Shown here in pieces: positions 52,382-60,528 of a DNA stretch of 64,000 nucleotides. Location of the stretch: positions 3,410,001-3,474,000 of the forward strand of contig CBDBPN010000004.1 in assembly GCA_965208745.1 (NCBI GenBank), in the 5' to 3' direction. This DNA is from VXNE01 sp965208745. Its GTDB lineage: Bacteria > Pseudomonadota > Gammaproteobacteria > Pseudomonadales > Azotimanducaceae. The translations under genes were made by a program, and so were the position numbers. Within the stretch, counting starts at the first letter, position 1, and each line of letters starts with the position of its first letter. The notes beneath the pieces are model-generated. The model was not told the DNA's origin, did not search any database, and saw only the letters and a program-made list of their open reading frames with translations.

Positions 52382-53366
52382 CCTCGCCCCCCATCTGTCC
52401 GCCTTCCTGCGGGAGTACCTGCCCAAGGTCAGGCGGTGCAGCCGCCACACCCTGCAAAGCTACACCGAGTGCTTCCGGCTCCTCGTGCCCTATGCGGCCG
52501 AGAAGGTCGGGGTCCGACCCTGCGAACTGAAGATCGAGCACTTCACCGGGTCACTGCTGCTGGCCTTCCTCGAGTCCCTGGAGAAGGATCGGAACAACAG
52601 CGTGAGCACGCGCAATGTCCGGCTGGCCACGATCAAGTCGTTCTTCCGCTATCTGGAACATCGCGTGCCGAGCTGTCTGGATCTCGCGTTGCAGGTGCGT
52701 GCCCTGCCGCAGAAGCTGGTCGACAAGCCGCTGATCGACTGGCTCGATCGGACTGAAATGCAGGCGATCCTGGACGCGCCGGACCCCGCGACGGTTGCCG
52801 GTCTGCGGGACCGGGCAATGCTGCATCTCTGCTATGCCGGCGGCTTGCGCGTGTCCGAGCTGACGGCACTCACGATGGACAGCCTGTCCGGCCCGCGGCT
52901 CGAAACGATCCGCATCCTCGGCAAGGGACGCCGCGAACGCGAGCTCCCGCTGTGGAAGGAAACGAGGACGGTGCTTCAGAGGTGGCTCGACGCGAGGCCA
53001 TCGACCTCGAACGAGTACCTCTTCCTCAATGCGCGCGGACGAGCCATGGGCACGGACGGCTTCGCGTACCTGCTCGCCAAGCATGTCGCCACCGCGGCCA
53101 GGACGGTTGCGTCCATCGACGCCAAGCGGGTAACGCCGCATGTGCTTCGCCACTCCGCGGCGATGGCGATCCTGCATGCCACGGGCGACATCCGGAAGGT
53201 GTCCCTGTGGCTCGGCCACGCGGACGTCAGGACCACCGAAATGTACGTCCGCGCGAGCCCGGCCGAAAAGCTGGGGATCCTGGCAACCAACACGCCGCCG
53301 TCCATCAGACCCGGGTCGTTCCGCGGCGTCAGGGACAGTCTGATGGCGCTGCTCGGCGGCAAGTGA
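52374..53366 (+). CDS. RIT tyrosine recombinase C (third of trio)
   Basis: Tyrosine recombinase of 330 residues, XerC-like in size. Core-binding LSAFLREYLPKVRRCSRHTL and YTECFRLLVPYAAEK; catalytic Arg159 (YAGGLRVSELTAL), Lys in GKGRRERELPLW, His256-x-x-Arg259 (PHVLRHSAAM), His in LGHADVRTTEMYV with Tyr291. All catalytic residues are intact. ATG at 52374 lies within the end of the second gene. About 10 bp after its stop the right-end palindromes begin. Confidence 0.92.
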   Translation: MTDLAPHLSAFLREYLPKVRRCSRHTLQSYTECFRLLVPYAAEKVGVRPCELKIEHFTGSLLLAFLESLEKDRNNSVSTRNVRLATIKSFFRYLEHRVPSCLDLALQVRALPQKLVDKPLIDWLDRTEMQAILDAPDPATVAGLRDRAMLHLCYAGGLRVSELTALTMDSLSGPRLETIRILGKGRRERELPLWKETRTVLQRWLDARPSTSNEYLFLNARGRAMGTDGFAYLLAKHVATAARTVASIDAKRVTPHVLRHSAAMAILHATGDIRKVSLWLGHADVRTTEMYVRASPAEKLGILATNTPPSIRPGSFRGVRDSLMALLGGK

Positions 53367-53375
53367 CTCCCGGTG

Positions 53376-53440
53376 TAATGCCGAGTGAAAGTGCCGCAGA
53401 GGCCCTCGTTCCGAAGCCTCTCGCGTTCAACTCGGCATTA
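53376..53440. repeat. RIT right-end hairpin repeats
   Basis: TAATGCCGAGT (53376-53386) and its reverse complement ACTCGGCATTA (53430-53440) with a 43-nt loop that holds a second, smaller dyad (AGAGGC / GCCTCT). It mirrors the left-end hairpin at 49778-49843. Presumed recombinase-binding sites. Confidence 0.75.
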
Positions 53441-53457
53441 CCAACCTCTCGGCATTA
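53430..53457 (-). repeat. RIT right terminal inverted repeat
   Basis: Exact reverse complement of 49761-49788. Directly followed by ATTGCC (53458-53463), the second copy of the 6-bp target duplication. Confidence 0.92.
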
Positions 53458-53869
53458 ATTGCCTAACGCCGCAGTCGAGATCGCTGGCGCGGTGGACGCG
53501 CTCGGGCTGTGCGGCGAACGCGTCGATGGCCGCGGCGTCGATGGCGTCCTGGCGCTTCTGCGCGCGCTCGATGTCGCGGTCGTCGCGGCACCGCTGGCAG
53601 AGGAAATCGCCTTCGAGACGCTTGCGGTAGGCGCAGCGCCGGCAGCCACCCTCGGCCGTCAGGGCTCTTCGGCGCCGTCGGCAACTGGCGGCCCTGCGGG
53701 TCAGGCACCGGCGGCAGCTCTTCGCCGGGGTACCGTCGCGCTTGAGACAGACCGTACCGTTGCATCGGGGTTGCTGGCAGCGCCCGAGGTCCTGTCGGTT
53801 CCCGGCGTCCAGGACGACGCCCGGCGGAACGGTTCCGCTCCAGTGGGCGATGGTGGTTTCGAGGTCCAT
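53458..53869 (-). pseudogene. Cys-rich, putative zinc-binding protein gene, 5' portion
   Basis: Starts at ATG 53869 behind a clear ribosome site (AGGAGATCACC) and encodes 137 residues before the RIT insertion. Ten cysteines at 31, 36, 41, 52, 55, 63, 76, 79, 91 and 94 in CxxC-like pairs within a very basic region (for example CRRCLTRRAASC, GGCRRC, LCQRCRDDRD) suggest two or more zinc knuckles that bind nucleic acid. The following helix (IERAQKRQDAIDAAAIDAF) leads into the split-off 3' part at 49604-49734. I know no characterised family for it. Inferred cargo gene of the older element. Confidence 0.7.
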
Positions 53870-54828
53870 GGTGATCTCCTGTTCAGACTCGCGACGCGGG
53901 AGTGCGTCGGTGCCTGGCAGGCGGCACGCGCGCGCAGGCCGGTCACCTCGCGCGAGCGAGGTCGCAGCAGCGCGGAGAACCCCTCCGGGGTTGACCGGCC
54001 GAGCACGCGTGCGACGCTGGCGGGCAAACGACGGACGACATTGCGGTCGTTGACATCGCCGGTGCGGATCGATGCGGCGGCGCTGAGCGGGGGCAGGCGG
54101 TTCGGGCAACGTGCGGGCGGCGACCGATGCGTCACCTGCGGTCGGTCGGCTGCGGTCCGCCGCGTTGTCGTACAGCGCGGCCGAGCGGTCTGGGGGTCGG
54201 ATGACTTCTGGGGCGGTCGGCGCGACGTCACCGCCCGGAGGGCGGAAGCGATAGGGATCGTCACCCTCCAGGGCCAAGACCACGCAGGGGGCTTGGTCGC
54301 CGAAGGCGATAGAGCCCGGGCCGCCGTCAGGCGGCATCGCCCACAATAGCCCGCAGACGCCGCTGGAGCCGCTGTACCACAACCTTGGCACCAACCCGGA
54401 GACCAACCCGGAGCCAGAGCCGATCGGCGGCTATGCCGGCGGAGGATGCGCCAGGAGCGACGCTCGCCGCCCGGTCAGAGAGCGGGCGGCGCGGGGCGTG
54501 ATGCGAGCATGGCGCGCCACGGTTGGCGCAATGCGGGGTTGGGTACTGGCCGCCCGCTCCAGGGGCTCGGCGTTGGACCGCCTCCGTCGCGTCAAGATGC
54601 GCGTCCGGCGTGGATGGACGCCTTGGCGACCCTTGACCCGAAGCCGGCGGACGGTGATGGTCAGCGGTCGATTACGGGAATCCGGAAGGGTCGGCGCGGG
54701 ATCGTGACCAGCGCGTCAGAGTCAGAGCGTCGCAAGAGGCGGCACTGCTGCGCGGACTCGGACGGTGCCGGTTTGTTGGCCGGGCAAGGTCGAGAACAGT
54801 CGTAAGTAGTCTGATTTATAAATGATTT
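53870..54828. other. Region of the integrated element without recognisable gene
   Basis: About 960 bp upstream of the Cys-rich gene to the right boundary. Minus-strand frames are open (a protein-like stretch GSIAFGDQAPCVVLALEGDD reading into the Cys-rich start), but codon use is irregular and no start signals are seen. There is a short direct repeat CCAACCCGGAG (near 54391-54415). The right-most 60 bp are AT-rich (CTGATTTATAAATGATTTATG), as at the left end (46733-46765). It may carry regulatory or replication sites, or decayed genes. Confidence 0.4.
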
Positions 54829-55158
54829 ATGGAGTCGGATACGCTCCCGGAGAATGAGCGGCAGAGCTACCGACGGCGGTATCCGGAGGAGAGCAAGACC
54901 ATGGCGGGAATGATCCAGCGAGCGCACGACGAGGGCATGCGCCGCGGGCACGACGAGGGCATGCGCGAGGGTATCGCCGAGGGCCGTGTCGAGGGGGAGC
55001 GCACGCTCCTGGAGCGGCAGATGCAGCGGCGCTTCGGCCCGCTGTCTCCGGCGGTCACGGACAGGCTGCACAACGCGCCCGCGGCCGATCTGGATGCCTG
55101 GGCGGAGAACGTGCTCGACGCCCGAACCGTGGACGACGTCTTCGACCCGAACGCGTAG
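54829..55158 (+). pseudogene. Rpn-family nuclease, 3' portion
   Basis: C-terminal 100 codons of the interrupted nuclease: ERQSYRRRYPEESKTMAGMI, then the repeat-rich QRAHDEGMRRGHDEGMREGI stretch typical of Rpn/DUF4351 proteins, and the terminal LLERQMQRRFGPLSPAV ... AENVLDARTVDDVF domain. The ATG at 54829 comes from the element side of the junction. Frame joins the 5' portion at codon E213/R214. It might still be translated alone, but lacks the nuclease core. Confidence 0.85.
54843..54859 (+). repeat. Right direct repeat of the integrated element (attR candidate)
   Basis: GCTCCCGGAGAATGAGC, 15 of 17 identical with 46667-46683, coding L-P-E-N-E in the same frame of the rpn gene. Confidence 0.75.
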
Positions 55159-55273
55159 CCCAAGGGGGGCTGCGCCCACTCCACCCGCCAGGCGAAACGG
55201 AGTCCCCAGCGCCGGCACGCGGATTTCCGCGTTAGCGACTGCCCGTGATCGACGATCCGCCGTTGGCGCGCCC

Positions 55274-55319
55274 TTGACAAAGGGCGGGCGAATCAACAGG
55301 CTAGCTGACTATTGGAGAG
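55274..55319 (+). promoter_or_regulatory. Upstream element of TonB receptor 1, shared with receptor 2
   Basis: TTGACA (55274-55279) as -35-like box, then 19 nt later a conserved block AGGCTAGC (55298 onward) to CTATTGGAGAG (ending 55319). The same boxes, in the same order and spacing, stand before the second receptor (58009-58054). The block could contain the -10 and an operator or mRNA leader element. Confidence 0.6.
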
Positions 55320-55394
55320 GCCCCGGGGGTGGTGGCGACGGGCAGGAGTCCGCCGGTGGTCGCCTTGTGTGCCCAAAGCGAGGAGGAGACATCT

Positions 55395-57851
55395 GTGAGG
55401 ACTTTCCGATTGGCCGCCGTGGCGGCGTTTCTGATGGGCTGGGCGGCGCCCGCGCTTGCCGAGGACGAGCAGCAACGCGGCTCGGCGGTCACCGAGGAGA
55501 TCATCGTCACCGCCACGTACCGGGAGACGAACCTGATGGACACCGCGCAGTCCATCAACGCCGTCACCGATGACCTGGTGGAAGCCATCAGCGCCCAGAG
55601 CATGGAGGACATCTTCACGCTGGTGCCGGGGCTCGCCATGGCCGGCGGCATGGACGGCGAGAACCGGTACTCGATTCGTGGCCTGAGTTCGCAGACCGGC
55701 GACACCCAGTACTACATCGTCGGCGCGACCGTGGGCGTCTACCTCGACGGCACGCCCGTGACGGCCGCCCTGGGTCCGGACGCCCAGGTGAGCGGCAACC
55801 TCTTCGACATCGAGCGCGTGGAGGTGCTGAAGGGTCCGCAGGGCACGTTGTTCGGGGAAGGTTCCCAGGGCGGCACGATACGCTTTCTCTACAAGCAGCC
55901 GGACCCCACCGCGTTCGACAGCGCGGTGAACGCGAGCTACTCCAACATGGAAGACTCGGACGACACGTCGTACCGGCTCGACGCCATGGTCAACGTGCCG
56001 TTCGGCGACGGGTGGGCGCTGCGCCTGGTGGGCTGGAAATCCGAGCGCGCGGGTTTCATCGACAATCGCGAACCCTCCGAGCCCGACTACAACGAAGGCG
56101 ATACCAGGGGCGGGCGGGCCGTGGTCCGCTACGAGGGTGACCGCTTTGCGGTGACCGGGAGCATCTACAGCAACCACCAGGGGACGACCGGAGGTGGCGC
56201 GACGGTCGAGGCATACGAGGCGTACAGCCCCCGTATCGAGGGACTGTTCCCGGAGAGCAACGACGAGATCGACATCTACAGCTTCACCGTGGAGTACGAT
56301 TTCGAATGGGCGAGCTTCGAGTCGCTGACCTCGTTCACGGACCGCAAGATCCACTCCATCGTCGAGTTCCCGTACAGCACCAGGGATGTCCTCGACTTCT
56401 ACTACGGAGGTACGTACGACGCGCAGGGCCATCCCGCCTGTGGCCGGCAGTTCCTGTGCTTCTTCGACTTCCGCCTCATCGGCATACCGGGCCCGGGACC
56501 GGGATACCCGGGGCAGTTCAATCTCGCCGGGGGGATTACGCACACGGACGGGTTGAACCTGATCGCCATGGACCAGTTCACCGACTCGTACAGCGAGCGA
56601 TGGGTACAGGAGTTCCGGCTCCTGTCGCCGGGGGACCGCCGGCTGCGCTGGACGGCGGGGGCGTTCTGGAAGGACAGCGAGGACCACACCCAGGGGCAGC
56701 AGGACGCGGAGTACTTTCCCGGGCGGTTCGGTTCTCCGCTGGACCTGTGCAAGGCGACGACGACGTTCATGCCAACCTGTTTCGGTCCGCTGATGGACGA
56801 CCTGCTGATGGTCCCCGCCAACACCCACACGGATCTCCTGGAGGAGTACGCGGTGTTCGGCGAGGTGACGTATGACCTGACCTCGACGCTCGAGGTGACG
56901 GTCGGGGTGCGCGTCTCCGAACTCGAGCAGTACTTCAAGTACACCGGGGGAACCACGGACGACACGCCGATATCGCCGAAGTTCAACCTGTCCTGGCGGC
57001 CGGGCGAAGAGTGGCTCTTGTATTTCAACTACGCCACGGGATTCCGCCCGGGCAACGTCAACAGCCATATGCAGTTCAACGTGGACCAGTACACCGATCT
57101 CCTGATCCCGCGTTGCGAAGCCAACCCCGCGTGCGACGTCGCCCCGCTGATCCAGGCGCGGGACCTCTCGTACGCGCGTCTCTTCTTCGACGGCGACCAC
57201 GTGGCGAACTACGAGATTGGCCTCAAGACGACGCTGTGGGACGGCCGCGTGCGGATCATGTCGGCCGCGTACTATCTTGACTGGGAAGACATGATCCTCG
57301 TCGAGGACGACCCGGATATCGGGGCGACGGGCAATGCCCTGAGCGCCTACAACACCAACAGCGGGGGCGCGGAGATCTCCGGTTTCGAGCTGGAGGTGGC
57401 GGCGTTCCTCACGGACCGTCTCAGCGTGCGCTTCGCCGGCGACATCAACGAGACGGAAGTGCAGACCGGGCCGCTGTTCGCGAGCAGTGCCGCGGGCCTG
57501 GTTTCGGGCGAGGGCAATGAACTCGCTCACGCGCCGGGATACAGCGCGTCGCTGGCGGTGGATTACACGTTTCCGGTCATGGCCAACTGGAGCCTGACGC
57601 TGCACGCGGACCACTCCTGGATCGACGGGCATTTCTCGGACGCCGGCAACACGGCCAACCGGGCGGTTCCCAATTGGACGCGGGCCAACGCCAGCGCCAC
57701 CGCACGCAGCGACGACGGGAAGTGGCGCGTCGCGCTGTTCGGGACCAACATCACGAATGAGCAGATCTTGCGCAACCTGTTGGCGGTCGACAACATGTAC
57801 TGGCACCCACCGCGCCAGATCGGGCTGGAAGTCGGCTACAGCATGAGATAA
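55395..57851 (+). CDS. TonB-dependent receptor 1
   Basis: Outer-membrane active-transport receptor, 818 residues. Signal peptide RTFRLAAVAAFLMGWAAPAL; short N-terminus with EEIIVTATYRETNLMDTAQS (TonB-box/plug entry), plug domain about 40-160 with RVEVLKGPQGTLFGEGSQGG, and a 22-strand barrel to the C-terminal aromatic end (EVGYSMR). GTG at 55395 is chosen since AGGAGGAGAC precedes it and it begins the signal. Closely paralogous to the next gene (same plug and barrel text), so the two arose by tandem duplication. Ligand unknown; no SusD or transporter partner lies adjacent. Confidence 0.92.
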   Translation: MRTFRLAAVAAFLMGWAAPALAEDEQQRGSAVTEEIIVTATYRETNLMDTAQSINAVTDDLVEAISAQSMEDIFTLVPGLAMAGGMDGENRYSIRGLSSQTGDTQYYIVGATVGVYLDGTPVTAALGPDAQVSGNLFDIERVEVLKGPQGTLFGEGSQGGTIRFLYKQPDPTAFDSAVNASYSNMEDSDDTSYRLDAMVNVPFGDGWALRLVGWKSERAGFIDNREPSEPDYNEGDTRGGRAVVRYEGDRFAVTGSIYSNHQGTTGGGATVEAYEAYSPRIEGLFPESNDEIDIYSFTVEYDFEWASFESLTSFTDRKIHSIVEFPYSTRDVLDFYYGGTYDAQGHPACGRQFLCFFDFRLIGIPGPGPGYPGQFNLAGGITHTDGLNLIAMDQFTDSYSERWVQEFRLLSPGDRRLRWTAGAFWKDSEDHTQGQQDAEYFPGRFGSPLDLCKATTTFMPTCFGPLMDDLLMVPANTHTDLLEEYAVFGEVTYDLTSTLEVTVGVRVSELEQYFKYTGGTTDDTPISPKFNLSWRPGEEWLLYFNYATGFRPGNVNSHMQFNVDQYTDLLIPRCEANPACDVAPLIQARDLSYARLFFDGDHVANYEIGLKTTLWDGRVRIMSAAYYLDWEDMILVEDDPDIGATGNALSAYNTNSGGAEISGFELEVAAFLTDRLSVRFAGDINETEVQTGPLFASSAAGLVSGEGNELAHAPGYSASLAVDYTFPVMANWSLTLHADHSWIDGHFSDAGNTANRAVPNWTRANASATARSDDGKWRVALFGTNITNEQILRNLLAVDNMYWHPPRQIGLEVGYSMR

Positions 57852-57883
57852 GGCCGCGGCCGGCGTTCGCCGGGATCGGCTGG

Positions 57884-57924
57884 AACCCGTGGCGGAGCGC
57901 CTCCGTCGCGGGTTTCTTCTTTTT
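57884..57924 (+). terminator. Rho-independent terminator after TonB receptor 1
   Basis: Stem of 14 paired positions (AACCCGTGGCGGAG 57884-57897 with CTCCGTCGCGGGTT 57901-57914, two G-T wobbles) around loop CGC, followed by TTCTTCTTTTT. Lies 33 bp after the stop codon; isolates the two receptor genes transcriptionally. Confidence 0.85.
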
Positions 57925-58008
57925 CGGGCCGGCTCTGGACCGGTTACCGCCTTGCGGCGGCGTGCTCCGTCAGCCGCCGCCTTCCCACTACCGGGTAGCG
58001 TCGCGACC

Positions 58009-58054
58009 TTGACAACTCCGGCGCGAATACAGAGGCTAGCCGGCTATTGGAGAG
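58009..58054 (+). promoter_or_regulatory. Upstream element of TonB receptor 2, shared with receptor 1
   Basis: TTGACA at 58009-58014 and, after 19 nt including GCGCGAATAC, AGGCTAGCCGGCTATTGGAGAG at 58033-58054. Matches the receptor-1 upstream region at 19-20 of 22 positions in the last block. Because the upstream terminator stops read-through, this should be the promoter of receptor 2. Confidence 0.6.
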
Positions 58055-58152
58055 TGGCAGCCGAGCGACGGAGAGGCGTCGGCCTAGACACCGTGGCGCG
58101 GCGCGTCGCACCTGAAGAGAAGGCTTCTGCAACCATGATCCGGGAGAATCCA

Positions 58153-60528
58153 ATGAGGGTGTCCTTCAGCTTGGCGCTTGCCTGCGTCACGGCGATAACG
58201 ACGGTGGGCCCGGCCCTGGCCCAAGAGTCCGAATCCAGACTCATCGAGGAAGTCGTCGTGACCGCGACGCATCGCGAGACGAACCTGATGGACACACCGC
58301 AGTCCATCAGTGCGGTCACGGACGAGGTCGTCGAGAACCTCGGCGCGCAGAGCATCGCCGACATCTTCAACTCGGTGCCCGGGCTCAACATGGCGAGCGA
58401 CGCCGAGGGCGAGAACCGCTACGCGGTCCGGGGCGTCACGTCGCAGACCGGTCACGTTGGCTATTTCGTCACCGGCGCGACGATCGGCGTGTACCTCGAC
58501 GGTACGCCGGTGACCTCGTCCATCGGGCCCGACAACCAGCTTTCCGGCAATACGTTCGACATCGATCGCGTGGAGGTGCTCAAGGGTCCCCAGGGCACGC
58601 TGTTCGGCGAAGGCTCCCAGGGCGGCACGATCCGCTTTCTCTACAAGCAGCCCGACACCACCGCGCTCGACGCGGCGGTGAGGGCGAACTACTCCACCAT
58701 GGGGGAATCCGACGACAACTCCCACACCGTCGACGCCATGGTCAACGTGCCGTTCGGCGAGGGCTGGGCGGTCCGGTTGGCGGGCTGGACCTCCGAACGG
58801 GCGGGTTTCGTCGACAACACCACCCCGAGCGAGCCGGACTTCAACACGGGCGAGACGACCGGGGGCCGTGCGCTCCTGAAGTACGAGGGAGACCGGTTCT
58901 CCGTCACTGGCAGCTACTACCTTCAGGATCAGGAGACCCGGGGCAACTCCGCCACGATCGGGCCGGACAGCTTCATGGCGCTTTCCAACCGGTTGCCCGG
59001 GCTGTACCCGTTCACCAAGGACGAGACGGCGATCTACAGCTTTGTCGTCGAGGTCGACTTCGAGTGGGCGAACTTCCAGTCCATGACGTCGTACGTGGAT
59101 CGCGAGACCACCGCCATCGTCGAGGCCAGCCTCTCCGGTACCCTGGGCCTGGACTTCTACTACGGCGGCTCCTCCGGGGCCGGCAACCATCCGGCCTGCA
59201 CGTCGGCCACCCCCCACCCGTATTGCCCCGGCGGGATCTTCGGCCCCGGCGGATGGCCGGGGTTCTTCAACCTGGGCGATCCCACCTCGAGCATCCCGGA
59301 CGGGATGAACCTGCAGGGGTTCGACGGCTTCATCGACTCCTACACCAAGCGCAAGGTGCAGGAGTTCCGGCTCGTGTCGCCGGGCGACAAGCGGCTGCGC
59401 TGGACGGCGGGGCTGTTCTGGAAGGACAGCGAGGACAAGAGCGGCAACACGCAGCAAGCCGTGTACTTTCCGGGCCGGGAGGGCTTTGCCCGGTTCTTTG
59501 ACCCGTTGCTGACCGTCCCCGCGAACACCCACATCGACGAGTTGGAGGAGTACGCGGTCTTCGGGGAGGTCTCCTACGACCTCACCGATCGGTGGGAAGC
59601 GACCGTCGGACTGCGCTACTCCGACCTCGAGCAGTTCTTCCGCAATACCCAGTCGAACACTTCCGACAATCCGATCGCGCCCAAGTTCGTCCTGTCCTGG
59701 CGGCCGAACGACGATCTGCTCGCCTACTTCAACTACGCCATCGGCTTTCGGCCCGGCAACATCAACGGTCACATGAAGTTCGTGGCGACCCAGTACGAGA
59801 ATCTGATCGCCGCCGCCGCCGCCATCGGCAACCCCACGGATCAGCTCGTGTTCGAGCGGGACCAGGCGACGTCACGGTACTTCTACGACGGTGACGAGGT
59901 GTCGAGCTATGAGATCGGCGTCAAGACGGCGCTGTTCGACGGTCGCGCGCAGCTCGCGGCGGCGCTCTACTACATCGACTGGAAGGACATGATCGTGGTC
60001 CATCGCGACGTGTTGATCACCAATCCGCTCGGCTACTACAGCCACAACAGCGGCGGGGCGGAAATCCAGGGCATCGAGTTCGACTTCACCGCGTTCCTGA
60101 CCGAGCGCCTGAGTTTTCGGGTGGCCGGCGACTACAACGATACGGAGGTCACGCAGTCTGGCGTCGTTCCCGCCTCGGGCGGTACCCTATACAGTCAGGA
60201 CAGCAACGAGATGAGCTATGCGCCGTCGTGGAGCACGACGGTCATGCTGGACTACGTGATGCGGTTCGACAACGGTTGGCTGGTGGCCCTCCATGCGGAC
60301 TACGCGAAGGTGGACGACCAGTGGCTCGACGCGGGCAACACCGTCGCGGTTCCGGGGTACTACAAGGCCGGGGCCCGGGTCACCGTGCGCAGTCCCGACC
60401 AGAAATGGCGGTTCGCCCTGTACGGCACGAACATCACCAACGAGGCGATCATCTCGAACATCGAGGGATCGAACTACTTCTGGCACGACCCGCGGCAGGT
60501 CGGGCTGGAAATCGGCTACCAGTTGTAA
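58153..60528 (+). CDS. TonB-dependent receptor 2
   Basis: Outer-membrane receptor of 791 residues, paralogue of receptor 1. Signal peptide RVSFSLALACVTAITTVGPA, EEVVVTATHRETNLMDTPQS entry, plug with RVEVLKGPQGTLFGEGSQGG, barrel ending ...GLEIGYQL. ATG 58153 is chosen because GGGAGA lies just upstream; ATG 58135 six codons earlier is possible. The barrel loops differ from receptor 1 (for example the Cys-containing CTSATPHPYCPGG loop), so ligands may differ. Preceded by its own promoter-like block. Confidence 0.92.
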   Translation: MRVSFSLALACVTAITTVGPALAQESESRLIEEVVVTATHRETNLMDTPQSISAVTDEVVENLGAQSIADIFNSVPGLNMASDAEGENRYAVRGVTSQTGHVGYFVTGATIGVYLDGTPVTSSIGPDNQLSGNTFDIDRVEVLKGPQGTLFGEGSQGGTIRFLYKQPDTTALDAAVRANYSTMGESDDNSHTVDAMVNVPFGEGWAVRLAGWTSERAGFVDNTTPSEPDFNTGETTGGRALLKYEGDRFSVTGSYYLQDQETRGNSATIGPDSFMALSNRLPGLYPFTKDETAIYSFVVEVDFEWANFQSMTSYVDRETTAIVEASLSGTLGLDFYYGGSSGAGNHPACTSATPHPYCPGGIFGPGGWPGFFNLGDPTSSIPDGMNLQGFDGFIDSYTKRKVQEFRLVSPGDKRLRWTAGLFWKDSEDKSGNTQQAVYFPGREGFARFFDPLLTVPANTHIDELEEYAVFGEVSYDLTDRWEATVGLRYSDLEQFFRNTQSNTSDNPIAPKFVLSWRPNDDLLAYFNYAIGFRPGNINGHMKFVATQYENLIAAAAAIGNPTDQLVFERDQATSRYFYDGDEVSSYEIGVKTALFDGRAQLAAALYYIDWKDMIVVHRDVLITNPLGYYSHNSGGAEIQGIEFDFTAFLTERLSFRVAGDYNDTEVTQSGVVPASGGTLYSQDSNEMSYAPSWSTTVMLDYVMRFDNGWLVALHADYAKVDDQWLDAGNTVAVPGYYKAGARVTVRSPDQKWRFALYGTNITNEAIISNIEGSNYFWHDPRQVGLEIGYQL

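Larger units (their letters stand above)
49735..53457 (+). mobile_element. Recombinase-in-Trio (RIT) element
   Basis: About 3.7 kb, containing three overlapping co-directional tyrosine recombinase genes and bounded by inverted repeats rich in TAATGCCGAG. A perfect 28-bp inverted repeat (49761-49788 with 53430-53457) and a direct duplication of ATTGCC (49729-49734 and 53458-53463) flank it; the left end has a 26-bp extra palindromic piece (TAATGCCGAGCTTGGCATTA, 49735-49754) before the 28-bp repeat. The three-recombinase architecture is the definition of RIT elements. Insertion split a Cys-rich gene, which is precisely restored on removal. Confidence 0.9.
46667..54859. mobile_element. Integrated element (about 8.2 kb) inserted in an Rpn gene
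   Basis: Bounded by imperfect direct repeats of 17 bp (46667-46683 and 54843-54859; GCTC[A/C]CGGAGA[C/A]TGAGC, 15 of 17 identical) that lie in the same reading frame of the interrupted rpn gene. Inside: a DUF4102-type tyrosine integrase near the left end, HigBA, a 90-residue hypothetical, integrase remnants, a 24-bp tandem repeat, a Cys-rich gene and a nested RIT element. Removing the RIT leaves about 4.4 kb. Integration into a protein-coding gene rather than a tRNA is unusual for this integrase type. No conjugation or replication genes are seen, so the element is probably a mobilisable or decayed island. Confidence 0.8.

Noticed and set aside
49902..53366. Ordinary phage or XerCD-type integrases
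   Set aside because: Three adjacent, overlapping recombinases of 515, 311 and 330 residues with common flanking inverted repeats match the RIT layout, not a phage attachment module.
49735..53457. CRISPR-like array from repeated TAATGCCGAG
   Set aside because: The copies are few, short and in both orientations at the element ends, not regularly spaced; they are terminal repeats.
53459..54349. Plus-strand frame of 296 codons over the Cys-rich gene
   Set aside because: Ala/Gly-rich and starting inside the RIT target duplication; the minus-strand gene has the ribosome site, the conserved cysteines and exact rejoining.
55293..57806. Open frame of 837 codons, minus strand
   Set aside because: Antisense of TonB receptor 1. 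The same kind of frame lies antisense to receptors 2 and 3.
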